A stretch of 64,000 bases of DNA, taken from contig NZ_JABEQC010000001.1 of assembly GCF_013041605.1 (NCBI RefSeq), positions 62,001-126,000 on the forward strand, in the 5' to 3' direction. Positions within the stretch are counted from its first letter, which is position 1. Each line of letters starts with the position of its first letter. The translations under genes and the position numbers were made by a program. This DNA comes from Vibrio plantisponsor (GTDB taxonomy: Bacteria > Pseudomonadota > Gammaproteobacteria > Enterobacterales > Vibrionaceae). This document shows, piece by piece, positions 1 to 10,696 of this stretch. The notes below the pieces were generated by a model. The model saw nothing but the letters and a program-made list of their open reading frames with translations. It did no database searches and was not told where the DNA came from.

Positions 1-400
1 ACAGCAATTCGTTGGTCATGGCATTGTTGCTAGCACCGCCTAACCAAGGGACAGCCACCATTCGCGCATAGAACAGAGCACCAAAAAATGCACCAAAGAA
101 CATCACTTCCGAAAAGATAAACCAGCTCATTCCCTGACGAAATGAACGGGCTATTTGTTTGGAATACAACCCTGCTAATGATTCTCCAATTACGTTACTA
201 AACCAGCCCGCCAACATGCTGAGCAGTACAATAAAACCGATAATCAAAATGGCTTTGCCAAAGACACTTCCCGCACCACCAGTGCCAACATGTTGCACTG
301 TTAAACCTGCCCCCACAGCCACCAGAAACAGAGCTACAGCGCCGATAATCGGCCAACGGCTCTGAGCCGGAACATAGTAAGAATCGTGTTTAGTACTCAT
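1..400 (-). CDS. coxC: Cytochrome c oxidase subunit III (partial, runs off left edge)
   Basis: Inner-membrane subunit III of an aa3/caa3-type heme-copper oxidase. Only the first 133 or so residues are in the window, and there is no stop before base 1. The protein begins MSTKHDSYYVPAQSRW. It then shows two hydrophobic helices (about residues 18-38 and 48-68) and the subunit III signature FRQGMSWFIFSEVMFFGAFF, with the conserved membrane glutamate. The ATG at 400 overlaps the ctaG stop codon as ATGA, so the two are translationally coupled. It is the last visible gene of the minus-strand order coxB-coxA-ctaG-coxC. Identification is firm from the motif and the operon. Confidence 0.93.
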   Translation of the reverse strand, partial: MSTKHDSYYVPAQSRWPIIGAVALFLVAVGAGLTVQHVGTGGAGSVFGKAILIIGFIVLLSMLAGWFSNVIGESLAGLYSKQIARSFRQGMSWFIFSEVMFFGAFFGALFYARMVAVPWLGGASNNAMTNELL

Positions 401-1008
401 AGATTTGCTCCTTGCGTTGGTGCGCCGTTCACGTGAGCACTTTGGCTTGTTTTGACCAGTTGAGGCTCTGCTTTTTCCGTTATGTTGTACAAGGTATAGG
501 AGAGCGTAAGGGTATGAATGGAATCGGGAATATCCGGTTCGATATAAAATATCAGCGGCATCTCAGCGTCTGCCTTGGCTGACAATGGCTGCTGATGAAA
601 ACAGAAACACTCAATTTTATTGAAGTAACTTGCGCCTTGTCCCGGAGATACAGATGGAACCGCTTGGCCGACAAGTTCGTCACTGGAAAGGTTGTTAGCC
701 AAAAACGCTGTTTGTATTACCTGCCCAGGGTGCACGTCCATGTGCGAAACTTTAGGTTCAAATTTCCAAGGCATGCCATTACTGACATGTGCCATAAACT
801 GAACGCGAATCGTGCGCGATTCGTCTACCACCATGGTTGTCGGCTGAACTGCCGCCACTTCGTTGGTTTTCCCATTGATGCCTAGTGCCTTACACATCAC
901 GTCATACAAAGGCACCAGGGCAAAACCAAACCCGAACATCAGCACAGTACCAATGGTCAGTTTTATCATCAGTTGTCGGTTCTTGCTTTTAAGTGATTCG
1001 TTGTCCAT
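397..1008 (-). CDS. ctaG: Cytochrome c oxidase assembly protein CtaG/Cox11
   Basis: Copper chaperone that delivers copper to the CuB site of oxidase subunit I. It has 203 residues: a short cytoplasmic N-terminus, one membrane anchor (about residues 17-35), then a periplasmic immunoglobulin-like domain. The copper-binding CFCF motif is present (IECFCFHQQ, cysteines 134 and 136), as are other Cox11 hallmarks such as MPWKF and the late PDIPD segment. The length is normal for bacterial Cox11. It sits between coxA (24-base gap) and coxC (ATGA overlap), the usual place in proteobacterial aa3 operons. Confidence 0.95.
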   Translation of the reverse strand: MDNESLKSKNRQLMIKLTIGTVLMFGFGFALVPLYDVMCKALGINGKTNEVAAVQPTTMVVDESRTIRVQFMAHVSNGMPWKFEPKVSHMDVHPGQVIQTAFLANNLSSDELVGQAVPSVSPGQGASYFNKIECFCFHQQPLSAKADAEMPLIFYIEPDIPDSIHTLTLSYTLYNITEKAEPQLVKTSQSAHVNGAPTQGANL

Positions 1009-1032
1009 TTTTCACGCTCCTAATCCACCCAA

Positions 1033-2670
1033 CTATTCCACTTTGGGTGGTGTAGAGAATGTATGGTGCGGCGCAGGGCTTGGAACCGTCCATTCCAGTC
1101 CTTCAGCTCTTTCCCAAGGTTTAGCCGGTGCAGGCTTTCCTCCCCGCACACACTTAATCACAACCCACAAGAAGATCAGTTGTGATAAACCAAAGGCAAA
1201 GCCACCAATCGAAACAATCTGGTTCACGTCAGCGAACTGAATCGCGTAATCAGGAATACGTCTTGGCATTCCCGCCAAACCTAAGAAGTGCATCGGGAAA
1301 AACAACACATTGACCGAGATAACAGAACACCAGAAGTGCCACAGACTTAGGCGCTCATCGTACATATGCCCTGTCCATTTTGGCAGCCAGTAATACGCCG
1401 CCGCCATAATCGAGAACACAGCACCAGAAACCAGAACATAGTGGAAGTGCGCCACAACAAAGTAGGTATCGTGATACTGAAAATCCGCAGGCACAATTGC
1501 CAGCATCAGCCCAGAGAATCCACCTATGGTAAACAGCACAATAAAGGCAATCGCAAACAACATAGGCGTCTCAAAAGTGAGTGAGCCGCGCCACATGGTC
1601 GCAACCCAGTTAAATACTTTTACCCCTGTTGGTACGGCGATCAGCATGGTGCAATACATAAAGAACAGTTCGGCAAACACCGGCATACCAGTGGTAAACA
1701 TATGGTGAGCCCAAACCAAGAACGAAAGCAGCGCGATACTGCTGGTGGCGTAAACCATCGAATGATAGCCAAACAATTTTTTGCCACTAAAAGCAGGAAC
1801 GATGGCAGAAATAATGCCGAAGGATGGCAGAATCATGATGTACACTTCAGGGTGACCGAAGAACCAGAAAATATGCTGGAACATCACAGGGTCGCCACCA
1901 CCAGCCGCATCAAAGAAGCTCGTACCAAAATACTTATCGGTCAGAACCATAGTGACCGCCCCTGCTAATACAGGCATCACCGCAATCAAAAGGAAAGCCG
2001 TAATCAGCCATGTCCAGACAAACAACGGTAATTTAAACCATGTCATACCCGGAGCGCGCATGTTGACTATGGTCACGATGACGTTAATCGCCCCCATAAT
2101 CGAGCTGATACCCATAATATGAACCGAGAATACAAACAACGCTGTACTGTCTGGGCCATAGGTTGTCGATAGCGGCGCATAGAATGTCCAACCAAAGTTA
2201 GGGCCGCCACCTTCCGTAAACAGTGATGCAAGAAGAATGAGGAAAGCAAATGGCAGAATCCAGAAGCTGAGGTTATTCATCCTTGGCAACGCCATGTCCG
2301 GTGCGCCAATCATTAAAGGCACCATCCAGTTCGCTAACCCTGTGAATGCGGGCATTACCGCACCGAACACCATAATCAGACCGTGAACTGTGGTCATTTG
2401 ATTGAAGAATTCAGGCTCTACAAGCTGTAAACCCGGTTGGAATAACTCGGCACGAATCACCATTGCCATTGCGCCACCAATCAAAAACATGGTGAAGCTG
2501 AACCAAAGATACAAGGTGCCTATATCTTTATGATTGGTTGAATAGATCCATCTAGCCAAACCTTTAGGAGCGTGGTGTTCATGTTCGCTCTCGCCATGAT
2601 CAACAGAGCCGGTATCTGGATTCGAGATATCAGCGTCCGCCATTGGAGCCGATTTTTCCTTATGAATCAT
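1033..2670 (-). CDS. coxA: Cytochrome c oxidase subunit I
   Basis: Catalytic subunit I of the oxidase, carrying heme a, heme a3 and CuB; it reduces oxygen and pumps protons. It has 545 residues and about twelve membrane helices. Visible family marks are GHPEVYI (CuB histidine, cross-linked tyrosine and proton-channel glutamate), WAHHMFTTG (CuB histidine pair) and [13 protein letters not shown] (heme ligands). The first ATG lies 5 bases after the coxB stop, behind the GGAGGATAAGGACA region that also ends coxB. A second ATG, ten codons in (MADADIS), is possible. The acidic, His-containing N-terminus is dispensable-looking. Confidence 0.96.
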   Translation of the reverse strand: MIHKEKSAPMADADISNPDTGSVDHGESEHEHHAPKGLARWIYSTNHKDIGTLYLWFSFTMFLIGGAMAMVIRAELFQPGLQLVEPEFFNQMTTVHGLIMVFGAVMPAFTGLANWMVPLMIGAPDMALPRMNNLSFWILPFAFLILLASLFTEGGGPNFGWTFYAPLSTTYGPDSTALFVFSVHIMGISSIMGAINVIVTIVNMRAPGMTWFKLPLFVWTWLITAFLLIAVMPVLAGAVTMVLTDKYFGTSFFDAAGGGDPVMFQHIFWFFGHPEVYIMILPSFGIISAIVPAFSGKKLFGYHSMVYATSSIALLSFLVWAHHMFTTGMPVFAELFFMYCTMLIAVPTGVKVFNWVATMWRGSLTFETPMLFAIAFIVLFTIGGFSGLMLAIVPADFQYHDTYFVVAHFHYVLVSGAVFSIMAAAYYWLPKWTGHMYDERLSLWHFWCSVISVNVLFFPMHFLGLAGMPRRIPDYAIQFADVNQIVSIGGFAFGLSQLIFLWVVIKCVRGGKPAPAKPWERAEGLEWTVPSPAPHHTFSTPPKVE

Positions 2671-2675
2671 TGTCC

Positions 2676-3854
2676 TTATCCTCCATTACCCGATTGACCA
2701 GAAGCTCCAGCGCCCTGTGACTTAAACGCATTAACGTCAGATGCTTGAACCGCATCGCCAGTGTTGTTACCCCAAGCGTTACGTTGATAACTGATCACAG
2801 CAGCCAGTTCTTGATCACTCAACTGGTTGCCAAAAGCCTGCATTGCGGTTCCCGAACGACCATTAACAACCACATTAAGATGAGCACTTAGATCCCCCGT
2901 AGCCACAGGACTGCCTTTGATGGCAGGAAAGGCACCCGGTATACCTAAACCTGTCGGCTGATGACAAACAGCACAGCGATCCATGTAAACTTTCTCGCCC
3001 ATTACCATCAGCTCATCCAACGACATTGAACTTTGCAGCGCTTTTTCGGCTTCTTGTCTGGCAGCAGCAATTTCGGCTTTTTTATCTGCGAGCCATTGAT
3101 CGTATTTCTCTGGCTCCATTGCCTGAACCACAATTGGCATAAAGCCGTGAGCTCGACCACACAACTCAGCACATTGACCGCGATATACGCCCGGTTCATC
3201 AATGCGTGTCCAAGCTTCATTGATATATCCCGGAATGGTGTCTTTCTTAACGGCAAAAGCCGGAACCCACCAAGAGTGGATCACATCATCAGATGTCAGT
3301 AAGAAGCGCACTTTACGTTCAGTCGGCAGAACCAAAGGCTGATCCACTTCTAGAAGGTAGTGTGCTCCTTTGGTCTCTTCGCCCTGAATTTGTTTTTGCG
3401 AAGTCGCTAAAAGACTGAAAAATTCCACGTCTTGCTCAAAATAGCTGTAATGCCATTTCCATTGTGAACCGGTGATCTTAATAGTGAGGTCAGATTGAGA
3501 AGTATCTTCCATCGCAACTAAAGTTTTCGTTGCGGGAATCGCCATGGCGACCAAGATAATGATTGGGATAATCGTCCAAATAATTTCGACTTTGGTACTT
3601 TCGTGAAAATGAGCCGCCACCGCTCCCTTCGATTTGCGGTGCTTGAAAATGGCATAGAACATGGCACCAAAGACCACGAGAGCTATCGCTACACAAATAT
3701 AGAAAATAAGCATGTGTAGCTGATACACCTTACCACTGATTTCGGTAACGCCCGGTGTCATGTTTAATGCTCGTTCTGCAGAAAAAACCTGTGGGGAAAA
3801 GCTGATTAACAGCCCAACCATTGGCAGCCACAGATCGGTTACAAATCTTCTCAA
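2676..3854 (-). CDS. coxB: Cytochrome c oxidase subunit II with fused cytochrome c domain (caa3 type)
   Basis: Subunit II receives electrons at the CuA centre. The CuA ligands are visible: His193, Cys228, Cys232, His236 and Met239 ([12 protein letters not shown]). A signal peptide ending near VFSA is followed by two membrane helices (about 46-70 and 91-110). After the cupredoxin domain and an Ala/Glu-rich linker there is a class I cytochrome c domain with the heme site CAVCH (residues 294-298), so this is a caa3-type fusion. The chosen start is a TTG behind AGGAGA; no ATG fits without shortening the signal peptide. First gene of the cox operon. Confidence 0.94.
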   Translation of the reverse strand: MRRFVTDLWLPMVGLLISFSPQVFSAERALNMTPGVTEISGKVYQLHMLIFYICVAIALVVFGAMFYAIFKHRKSKGAVAAHFHESTKVEIIWTIIPIIILVAMAIPATKTLVAMEDTSQSDLTIKITGSQWKWHYSYFEQDVEFFSLLATSQKQIQGEETKGAHYLLEVDQPLVLPTERKVRFLLTSDDVIHSWWVPAFAVKKDTIPGYINEAWTRIDEPGVYRGQCAELCGRAHGFMPIVVQAMEPEKYDQWLADKKAEIAAARQEAEKALQSSMSLDELMVMGEKVYMDRCAVCHQPTGLGIPGAFPAIKGSPVATGDLSAHLNVVVNGRSGTAMQAFGNQLSDQELAAVISYQRNAWGNNTGDAVQASDVNAFKSQGAGASGQSGNGG

Positions 3855-3872
3855 GAGCTCTCTCCTCTGCTT

Positions 3873-3926
3873 CGCTGTACTTCAACACCTCTCTGTACTT
3901 CAATACTTCTCTGTACTGCAATACAA
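3873..3926. repeat. 18-bp tandem repeat, about three imperfect copies
   Basis: CTGTACTTCAAYACYTCT-like units begin at 3875, 3893 and 3911, an exact 18-base period; the third copy is diverged (CTGTACTGCAATACA). The array lies just upstream of the coxB TTG start, within its probable 5' leader or promoter. Confidence 0.75.
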
Positions 3927-4236
3927 GGAACGTGAATCGACACAAACAGCAAATTTGACTCAATTGTTACATTTGTTAATTTTTTGTTATTTCAAAATAT
4001 TAAGTAAAGGCTAGTTAGGGTTTCAGATTTGTTCAAGAAAATATCAAAACAGTTTGATAAAAGTGGGTTGTCAAAAACTGTCCTAGAATAGTTTTAAAAC
4101 TCATGAAGATATTTAAATCTAACAACTAGCGTCTGTTGACCTAAGGTTTAATGCAGGTTTTAGCGATTGCGCGCTCATAAATGAGAATCGATATCAATTA
4201 TGCTGCGTAATCAAATTAATACATAAGGTGGCAATC
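3927..4236. other. Intergenic promoter region between coxB and the phosphohexomutase gene
   Basis: This is an AT-rich divergent intergenic stretch. It should hold the promoters of the cox operon (minus) and of the mutase gene (plus). Apart from the upstream tandem repeat and the Fur-like inverted repeat listed separately, no coding potential or RNA structure was recognised. Confidence 0.6.
4182..4196. promoter_or_regulatory. Possible Fur-type operator upstream of the mutase gene
   Basis: TGAGAATCGATATCA fits the 7-1-7 Fur pattern TGATAAT-N-ATTATCA at 11 of 14 arm positions. It is about 40 bases before the ATG. This is a match by eye to a degenerate consensus in AT-rich DNA, so it is weak evidence for iron regulation. 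Confidence 0.3.
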
Positions 4237-5943
4237 ATGATGGAAAAAGTCACACAATGGTTATCAGCAGATCCTGACCCTAAAACACGGGAAGAACTGC
4301 AATATCTGATTGACCATAAAGAATATGAAGAGTTAGAAGACCGCTTTAAATGCCGACTCGAATTCGGCACAGCCGGTCTGCGCGGAAAAGTAGGTTGTGG
4401 TCCAAACCGAATGAACCGTTTAGTGATTCAACAAACCGCTTTAGGTCTTGGTGAATACCTAGTGAAACACGTCGACAATGCTAAACAACGTGGCGTAGTG
4501 ATCGGCTATGACGGCCGCACAGATTCCAAATCCTTTGCACATGACACAGCAGCCGTTTTAACGGCTTTAGGTATTAAGGTTTACTTAACTCATAAAGTGG
4601 CGGCTACGCCAATTGCGGCCTTTGGTGTGAAGCATTTCAACACGGCGGCGGCAGTTGTGGTAACAGCGAGCCATAATCCGCCAGAGTACAACGGATTTAA
4701 AGTCTACTGGGAAAACGGCGCGCAAATCATTCCTCCGCACGATTCTGGTATCGCACAAGAGATTGATATTGCAGCCACTCGCGTGATTCCATTGATGCCG
4801 CATTCCGAAGCTGAGCGTCAAGGTCTGCTGGTTTGGTTACGTGATGATTATTACCAAACTTACCGTGCAGCGATTAACAGCAATCCTCTGCTTTCTCATC
4901 ATACTGACCCAAACAGCATTTCTATTGCTTATACGGCAATGCATGGTGTCGGCGCAAACATGGCGGAAGATCTTCTCCATGATGCTGGATTCAAGAAAGT
5001 GATGAGCGTGAAAGAACAGCGTGAGCCAGATGGCACTTTCCCAACCGTTAACTTCCCGAACCCAGAAGAAGCGGGTGCGATGGATATGGTGATTGAACTG
5101 GCTGATTCGATCTCAGCGGAACTTGCTTGCGCTAACGACCCAGATGCTGACCGTTTTGCGGTTGCGGTACGCAAACCCGATGGAAGTTACCAAATGCTCA
5201 CAGGTGACCAAGTGGGTACTCTTTTCGGTCATTACTTGCTTAGTAAAACCGATGCAAAATCCCAATTAGTGGGCAATACCATTGTCTCTTCTAGCCTACT
5301 GAACAAAGTGGCAAAAGCGCATGGTGCGAAGTATTACCAAACATTGACTGGTTTCAAATGGCTCACAAACATTGCAATGCAAGAGCAAAGCGATGAGCAC
5401 AAATTCCTGTTTGCTTACGAAGAAGCGCTTGGCTACACAGTAGGTAACACCGTTTGGGACAAAGATGGTTTATCCGCTTTGGTTGCTTTTGCACAACTAT
5501 CAGCAGAACTCTACAGCCAAGGCAAAACCATTTGGGATCAACTTGAAGAAATTTACCGCGAGCATGGCATGTACATTAATGCTCAACGCAGTATTGCGCT
5601 AGACCCTGATTACCCGCCTGTGGGTGAACTGCTTCGTGCAGATCCTCCGAAAAAAATTGCTGGTAAGAAAATCTTAGTTACCGAGGATTTAAAACACTCA
5701 GTGCGCACTGACAGCAATGGAAAAACGCAGGCAATCAACCTGCCTAGCAGTGATGTGCTGATCTACCACTTAGAAGGCGGCTCACGCGTTATTGTTCGCC
5801 CTTCCGGCACAGAACCGAAACTCAAATGCTACTATGAGGTGGTTGGCAGTTTCGCGAAAAACGAAAGCTTCGCGAGCGCTCAAGAAAGGGCAGAAGAACA
5901 AATGTCACTTCTGATCAGTGAGCATCAGAACAGCTTGAGATAA
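4237..5943 (+). CDS. Phospho-sugar mutase (phosphoglucomutase/phosphomannomutase, alpha-D-phosphohexomutase family)
   Basis: It interconverts hexose 1- and 6-phosphates through a phosphoserine intermediate, in the cytoplasm. Of 568 residues, the active-site loop TASHNPPEYNG has its serine at about 145. The metal-binding loop DPDADR, the sugar-binding EEALGYTVG and the phosphate-binding VRPSGTEPK follow in the family order. The length and sequence resemble the PgcA/PGM2-like branch rather than short AlgC/GlmM enzymes. An in-frame GTG at 4228 exists, but AAGGTGG lies correctly spaced for the ATG at 4237. It is a single gene, ended by a hairpin at 5976. The preferred sugar cannot be told. Confidence 0.9.
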   Translation: MMEKVTQWLSADPDPKTREELQYLIDHKEYEELEDRFKCRLEFGTAGLRGKVGCGPNRMNRLVIQQTALGLGEYLVKHVDNAKQRGVVIGYDGRTDSKSFAHDTAAVLTALGIKVYLTHKVAATPIAAFGVKHFNTAAAVVVTASHNPPEYNGFKVYWENGAQIIPPHDSGIAQEIDIAATRVIPLMPHSEAERQGLLVWLRDDYYQTYRAAINSNPLLSHHTDPNSISIAYTAMHGVGANMAEDLLHDAGFKKVMSVKEQREPDGTFPTVNFPNPEEAGAMDMVIELADSISAELACANDPDADRFAVAVRKPDGSYQMLTGDQVGTLFGHYLLSKTDAKSQLVGNTIVSSSLLNKVAKAHGAKYYQTLTGFKWLTNIAMQEQSDEHKFLFAYEEALGYTVGNTVWDKDGLSALVAFAQLSAELYSQGKTIWDQLEEIYREHGMYINAQRSIALDPDYPPVGELLRADPPKKIAGKKILVTEDLKHSVRTDSNGKTQAINLPSSDVLIYHLEGGSRVIVRPSGTEPKLKCYYEVVGSFAKNESFASAQERAEEQMSLLISEHQNSLR

Positions 5944-5975
5944 CTGCGGTAATACTCGTAGGAAAGTGACTAATC

Positions 5976-6008
5976 AAGAGACAAAAGCGAGTTCGTTTTT
6001 GTCTCTTT
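5976..6008. terminator. Bidirectional rho-independent terminator
   Basis: AAGAGACAAAA pairs with TTTTGTCTCTT around a short loop with T-runs on both strands. It lies between the converging mutase and GNAT genes. Confidence 0.75.
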
Positions 6009-6032
6009 TCATATCAGGTATCTGAAGCGCAA

Positions 6033-6527
6033 TTATTGAATAGTGTCGCCAACGTTTCTGGCTATCATCAACACCTCATCAGCTGAATACAGATTGGAAA
6101 TGGTGCTTTCCACTTCGGCACCTAATGTCTTTTTGTACAACTGCTGGGCGAAATTGTCCGCTCTTGTGGTGACAAGCACATGCTTGAGCACTGAATCCTG
6201 CTCAGCCAATTGCTGCTTAACCAATGGCAAAGATTCCAAGATTAAAGCTTTTGCAACTCCTTGCCCCTGACATTCAGGCAACACAGCAAGTTGCTCTAAC
6301 TCCAATACTGATTCTGGTCTAAAGCCGCTTTTCTGAGCCCAAATAATGTAACCCACCACTTTGGAATCTGGTTGCTCATCGAGCTTGGCTACATAGATCA
6401 TATATCGAGGAAAAGCCTTCAAGTTACACTGTAGCCATTCAAACGAACGACGTTGTCTGACAAAGGCTGATTGGTGAACCAACGCAGCTTCAGACAAATC
6501 ACTTTCCTGCATCAAGCGAATAATCAC
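6033..6527 (-). CDS. GNAT family N-acetyltransferase
   Basis: Acetyl-CoA-dependent N-acetyltransferase of unknown substrate. The GNAT core is clear: beta-strand ELEQLAVLPECQGQGVAKAL carries the acetyl-CoA pyrophosphate loop QGQGVA, and a C-terminal NFAQQLYKKTLGAEVE matches the usual end of the fold. I place the start at GTG 6527, giving 164 residues, because AGGAG stands five bases before it. A longer reading from ATG 6638 has no ribosome site and adds a non-conserved 37-residue leader. It converges on the mutase gene and is probably monocistronic. Confidence 0.8.
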   Translation of the reverse strand: MIIRLMQESDLSEAALVHQSAFVRQRRSFEWLQCNLKAFPRYMIYVAKLDEQPDSKVVGYIIWAQKSGFRPESVLELEQLAVLPECQGQGVAKALILESLPLVKQQLAEQDSVLKHVLVTTRADNFAQQLYKKTLGAEVESTISNLYSADEVLMIARNVGDTIQ

Positions 6528-6788
6528 TTTATCTCCTACTTCGATTAAACTGCATCCGTACCAAAATTCGGCGTACCTTTCTTGAGCTAAAACTTGAGCA
6601 TACTCCGGACATTTAATGCTTATGAATGAAGAACACATAAGACCACTAAATCCAAAATTAACTTTGACAGACTCAAGTTTTAGACAAAATAATAATATTG
6701 AATGATAAATATAACTATTGTTTACCTAGTCAATATTTAGGTAACTCCCCCCACTAGAGATCGGCGCTTCTACAAAGCTAAGGTTACT

Positions 6789-8102
6789 ATGTTTTTTAAT
6801 AAGTCACTTCAAAAAGAAAACCAAGAATTAAAAGAGAAACTTTATCCACTTGAACAAGTTCGAGAGAGCCTTGATGAGGACATGTTGCGGTTAACGTTAG
6901 ATCCTCAAGGAAAAATCATTTCCACTAACGCTAATTTTGAAAAGGAACTCGGAATTAAATTTGAGACAATATCAGGCTCTCACCTAACTTCCTTAGTCCC
7001 AGAGAAAGCAAAGAAAACTAAGCATTTTCAGAAACTAAAAAGCGCATTAGAGCAGAAACATCACTGGAACGGCGCATTACAAATTACTAAGGCAAACCGT
7101 CAGGAAGCGTGGTTGCGCATCATTTTGCAGCCGATCTTTGACATGCAGAAAAAACTGCTTCGTTTTTCTGTTTATGCAACAGAGTTAACTCGAACCATAT
7201 CAGCCTCCAGAGAGCATGAAGATATGCTCAAAGCGATAAACCGTTCAATGGCGGTTATCGAGTTTTCTCCAGATGGCACCATACTTCGTGCTAATGAGAA
7301 CTTCCTGAAAACTATGGGATACAAAAGCGAGCAGATCGTAGGTAAACATCACCGAATTTTCTGTGAATCAAGTGACGTTAAGTCACCAGCATACACTGAA
7401 TTCTGGAAGAAACTGGGGAGAGGTCAATTCGTATCAGAACGCTTTAAGCGAATTGATAAACATGGGCATGTTGTATGGCTAGAAGCTTCTTACAACCCTA
7501 TTCATAACGACACTGGTGAGCTGTACAAAGTCGTGAAGTTTGCAACGGTTATAACTGATCAAGTGCAACAAGAACTTGCGGCTCAAGAGGCAGCGCAAAT
7601 CGCTTTTAACGTATCAGAAGAAACCGGACGCCAAACGACTCAAGGACAAGAAGTTATTACCGCCATCATCGCGAAGATGGATAACTTAGTACGGCAAATG
7701 AAGCAGGCAAGTAAAGAAATCGAAGCTCTGAATCAGCACTCAAAGAGCATTAGTGACTTAGTCGGCAACATTAGTGGCATCGCTGACCAAACAAACCTGC
7801 TAGCGCTTAACGCTGCTATTGAAGCGGCTCGCGCAGGTGAACAAGGTAGAGGCTTTGCGGTGGTTGCCGATGAAGTGCGACAACTGGCTTCAAGAACCAA
7901 TACGACAACCGAAGAAATTGTCACAGTAGTGACTGAGAACATGAAGCTTACCGCCAAAGCGGTTGAACTGATTAATGTATGCCAGTCTCAAGCTGGTGAA
8001 GCTCTGGACTTATCAACCCAAGCTGGTCAAGTAATAGAACAAGTAGAACAAGGCGCCATTCGAGTGGTGGAAGCCGTTCGTCAGTTTAATCAGCAGTTGT
8101 AA
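6789..8102 (+). CDS. Soluble PAS-PAS methyl-accepting chemotaxis protein
   Basis: Cytoplasmic chemoreceptor of 437 residues with no membrane segment. A short N-terminal coiled coil is followed by a first PAS domain (about 38-135) and a second PAS domain (about 160-275, [17 protein letters not shown] and KHHRIFCE). A compact signalling domain contains the invariant hairpin tip ([20 protein letters not shown]). Such receptors often sense redox or oxygen through PAS cofactors, but no heme- or flavin-specific residue can be claimed by eye. It ends shortly after the signalling hairpin, so methylation helices are short. AAGG precedes the ATG. A strong terminator follows at 8120. Confidence 0.88.
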   Translation: MFFNKSLQKENQELKEKLYPLEQVRESLDEDMLRLTLDPQGKIISTNANFEKELGIKFETISGSHLTSLVPEKAKKTKHFQKLKSALEQKHHWNGALQITKANRQEAWLRIILQPIFDMQKKLLRFSVYATELTRTISASREHEDMLKAINRSMAVIEFSPDGTILRANENFLKTMGYKSEQIVGKHHRIFCESSDVKSPAYTEFWKKLGRGQFVSERFKRIDKHGHVVWLEASYNPIHNDTGELYKVVKFATVITDQVQQELAAQEAAQIAFNVSEETGRQTTQGQEVITAIIAKMDNLVRQMKQASKEIEALNQHSKSISDLVGNISGIADQTNLLALNAAIEAARAGEQGRGFAVVADEVRQLASRTNTTTEEIVTVVTENMKLTAKAVELINVCQSQAGEALDLSTQAGQVIEQVEQGAIRVVEAVRQFNQQL

Positions 8103-8119
8103 GGCCTAGTCATAAAAAA

Positions 8120-8140
8120 AGGTCTAGCAAAGCTAGACCT
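8120..8140. terminator. Bidirectional rho-independent terminator
   Basis: A perfect stem GGTCTAGC/GCTAGACC with an AAA loop, A-tract on the left and T-rich tract on the right. It serves the chemoreceptor on plus and the small gene at 8193 on minus. Confidence 0.85.
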
Positions 8141-8192
8141 CTTTATTTGGAATTTTTCACTCATTCTTCAATAACAGATGAGAAGAAGCAGG

Positions 8193-8393
8193 TTAGTGAA
8201 TCGGCGCGCCGTTCTTCGCGTTGAACTTACCAAAGTGCTCTTCCAGAATTTCTGGAGTGAGTTTGCCTTCCGCTTCCAAACGCTTAAGTTCTGCGACTAT
8301 CGCTTTCTGTTCTTCAATACTTGGTAATGAAACTTCTGGCTCGTTACCTGCTTCTTGAGTCATCTGCTCTAGTTCTTTTTCAAAATCGCTCAT
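8193..8393 (-). CDS. Conserved small acidic hypothetical protein (66 aa)
   Basis: Not recognised as a named family. It is a 66-residue, highly charged, soluble protein. An acidic N-terminal half (MSDFEKELEQMTQEAGNEPE) is followed by a predicted helix EEQKAIVAELKRLEAEGKLT and a short basic tail. The pattern of a helix followed by LTPEILEEHF is reminiscent of small helical adaptor proteins, but no function can be assigned. It is flanked by its own terminator (8120) and lies 74 bases from the stop of the chemoreceptor gene on the same strand; co-expression with that gene is possible. Confidence 0.7.
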   Translation of the reverse strand: MSDFEKELEQMTQEAGNEPEVSLPSIEEQKAIVAELKRLEAEGKLTPEILEEHFGKFNAKNGAPIH

Positions 8394-8466
8394 TATTCTT
8401 ACCTAAACTTCAAAGTTCTAAATATCAAATACTGGGGAGAAGTTTACCCAACTCCCCAGCAGGATA

Positions 8467-10383
8467 CTAGAGCTTAAAGCTACCAACCATCTTATCTAGA
8501 CGAGCAGAGAGTTCACGAAGCTCTTGGCTAGCGCCGGCAAGCTCTTCAGCAGTGCCCGTAGTGACCTCATTGATTGAGTTAATTTCTTCAATGTTCATGT
8601 TGATGGTATGAACCACGGTTGACTGCTCTTCTGTTGCCGTCGCTACCTGTGTATTTCGGTCTGAAATATCGTGAATACGCTCAGAGATACCGATCAGAAC
8701 CTGAACCGCTTCATCAGAAGAAGAAACACCTTCCAATGTCACTGACTTACCTGCTTCCATCGCAGAAACCGCGTCTTTAGCGTCACTTTGAAGCTGATTA
8801 ATCATCTTTTGGATCTGTTCAGTAGATGCAGCAGTGCGGCTTGCGAGATTACGAACTTCATCAGCAACCACGGCAAAACCACGGCCTTGCTCACCTGCGC
8901 GCGCCGCTTCAATCGCTGCGTTTAACGCCAGTAAGTTAGTTTGGTCAGAAATATCGCGGATAACATCCAGTATTGAGCCGATATCTTGAGTGGTTGACGC
9001 CAACTGGCTAACCACTTGACCAATATTCTCAATATCATTAGCTAAACGAGCTATCGCATCTTTCGCCTGATTCACTACAGCGCGACCTACTTCGGTATTC
9101 GAGGTCGCTTGGTTCGCTGTTTCCGCAGCGGTTGCAGCGTTTGAAGCGATTTCGCTAATGGTTGCGCCCATTTGGTTAATCGCCGTCACAACCTGAATCG
9201 TTTGGTCACGTTGCTGTTGGCTGTTGTCATGCGTGGTGTGGGCTTTGGTTGACACTGTTTCTGCCGCTTCTTGCAATGCATGACTGGTTGACGCCACTTC
9301 TTTCATCGACTGGTGAATCTTCTCGATAAATCCGTTAAAGCCAGAAGAAAGTTGTGCAATTTCATCGCTGCCCTGAACTTCAATTCGTTGAGAAAGGTCA
9401 CCATCGCCTTTGCCTAAATCAGTAAACCGAATGGCAATTTGACGAATTGGGTTTGCAATACTGCTCGCCAGAATCAAGCCCATCGCAATAAAGATAGCGG
9501 CAACAATAATAGTGGTGATCAACATGCGTTGAGCAACATCGTTTAGGTCTGCGAACACTTCGTTAACTGGCACAGTACCTACTACGAACCAGTCCATAGA
9601 CTTGACGTAGTAACTGGCAACGAACACATCAACGCCATCATGTTGCGCCGTAATCAAGTTGAAACCCTGTTTGTTCAGCAACTTGTTTGTCTCAGCGCCA
9701 AACAACTGGCTTAGGCTAGACTTAGCTTTCGATTTTTCACGGTGAATCTGTACTTCGCCTTTCGCGTCGGTAAGAAACACATAGCCCGTTTGCTCAATCT
9801 TGTAGCTGTTAAGCAACTTCACCATGTCATCCATCGATTTAGATAGACCTGACATAGTATCGCCGTTCACATCCTGGAAGTTAGCGAACATCTTCACTTC
9901 GCCCGTGGCTTCTTGGAACATGCTCACCATGGTTGGATTACCAGAGCTTACAAAGCCATAGAACCAGCCATCTTGCTGTTTGTTCAGTTCACGCAGGAAA
10001 CCATTTTGGTTCCAGTAGTAAGCCGTTTTGCGGTTAGCCACAGACGCATCGTTCAATTTGAACTGAGTACGGATGTTGTTTAGCTGCTTAACCAGCATAG
10101 CTTCATCACCAGAATCAATATTCTTAGTGGCAATCGCTTTCTTAATAAATTCACTCTGAGTGATCTGTTCAGCAGCTAATAGCAGTTGTGTTACTTCGCT
10201 ATTCACTGAGCTGCTGATCTGTTGAAGCATAGATGGAAGCTCTATGTCCACCAATCGGTGCTCCAATACGTCTCTTGCCTGACGTTGTGCCATTACCCCG
10301 ACAATAATTGTTGAGGCCAATACCGCAAAGGTGATACCTGCGACGACCTTTGTCTTAATACTGACATTGCTAAATTTGAGCAT
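8467..10383 (-). CDS. Transmembrane methyl-accepting chemotaxis protein
   Basis: Membrane chemoreceptor of 638 residues. Helix 1 is at about residues 12-30, followed by a periplasmic Cache-type sensor domain (about 35-285, with the typical [15 protein letters not shown] region). Helix 2 is at about 288-311 ([20 protein letters not shown]). A HAMP domain follows, then the signalling domain with the conserved tip [20 protein letters not shown]. The ligand is unknown; Cache sensors commonly bind amino or organic acids. The start [14 protein letters not shown] is typical of Vibrio receptors. No linked chemotaxis signalling genes. Confidence 0.92.
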   Translation of the reverse strand: MLKFSNVSIKTKVVAGITFAVLASTIIVGVMAQRQARDVLEHRLVDIELPSMLQQISSSVNSEVTQLLLAAEQITQSEFIKKAIATKNIDSGDEAMLVKQLNNIRTQFKLNDASVANRKTAYYWNQNGFLRELNKQQDGWFYGFVSSGNPTMVSMFQEATGEVKMFANFQDVNGDTMSGLSKSMDDMVKLLNSYKIEQTGYVFLTDAKGEVQIHREKSKAKSSLSQLFGAETNKLLNKQGFNLITAQHDGVDVFVASYYVKSMDWFVVGTVPVNEVFADLNDVAQRMLITTIIVAAIFIAMGLILASSIANPIRQIAIRFTDLGKGDGDLSQRIEVQGSDEIAQLSSGFNGFIEKIHQSMKEVASTSHALQEAAETVSTKAHTTHDNSQQQRDQTIQVVTAINQMGATISEIASNAATAAETANQATSNTEVGRAVVNQAKDAIARLANDIENIGQVVSQLASTTQDIGSILDVIRDISDQTNLLALNAAIEAARAGEQGRGFAVVADEVRNLASRTAASTEQIQKMINQLQSDAKDAVSAMEAGKSVTLEGVSSSDEAVQVLIGISERIHDISDRNTQVATATEEQSTVVHTINMNIEEINSINEVTTGTAEELAGASQELRELSARLDKMVGSFKL

Positions 10384-10696
10384 CTATTCTTTACCTATTT
10401 TGGCGATTTGTTTTAACGAACGTTGTATCGACTTTAAAGCATAATTCTTTATGGTGAAACGGCAACTAATTCACCAAATTTATCAATCAAGTGAACCCAA
10501 AGCGGATATACGGATTTATTTGTTTGAAAAGGTTTAGAAAAGTGGGAACAGACTCCATGTATTAAATATCAAGCAACAGCTTATAGTTCATCCGTTTGTT
10601 CGATATTTATCCAAACAAACGAATATCTTGTCTCATAAGGAACTTTTTGAGCTTCAGGCTCACTAAGAACAAGATTATCAAGGAGATTAGGATTTC
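10384..10696. promoter_or_regulatory. Divergent intergenic region upstream of moxR with an inverted repeat
   Basis: 313 bases between the chemoreceptor and moxR, probably holding both promoters. CGTTTGTT at 10593 and AACAAACG at 10614 form a perfect 8-bp inverted repeat with a 13-base spacer, a possible operator. No gene or structured RNA seen. Confidence 0.4.
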
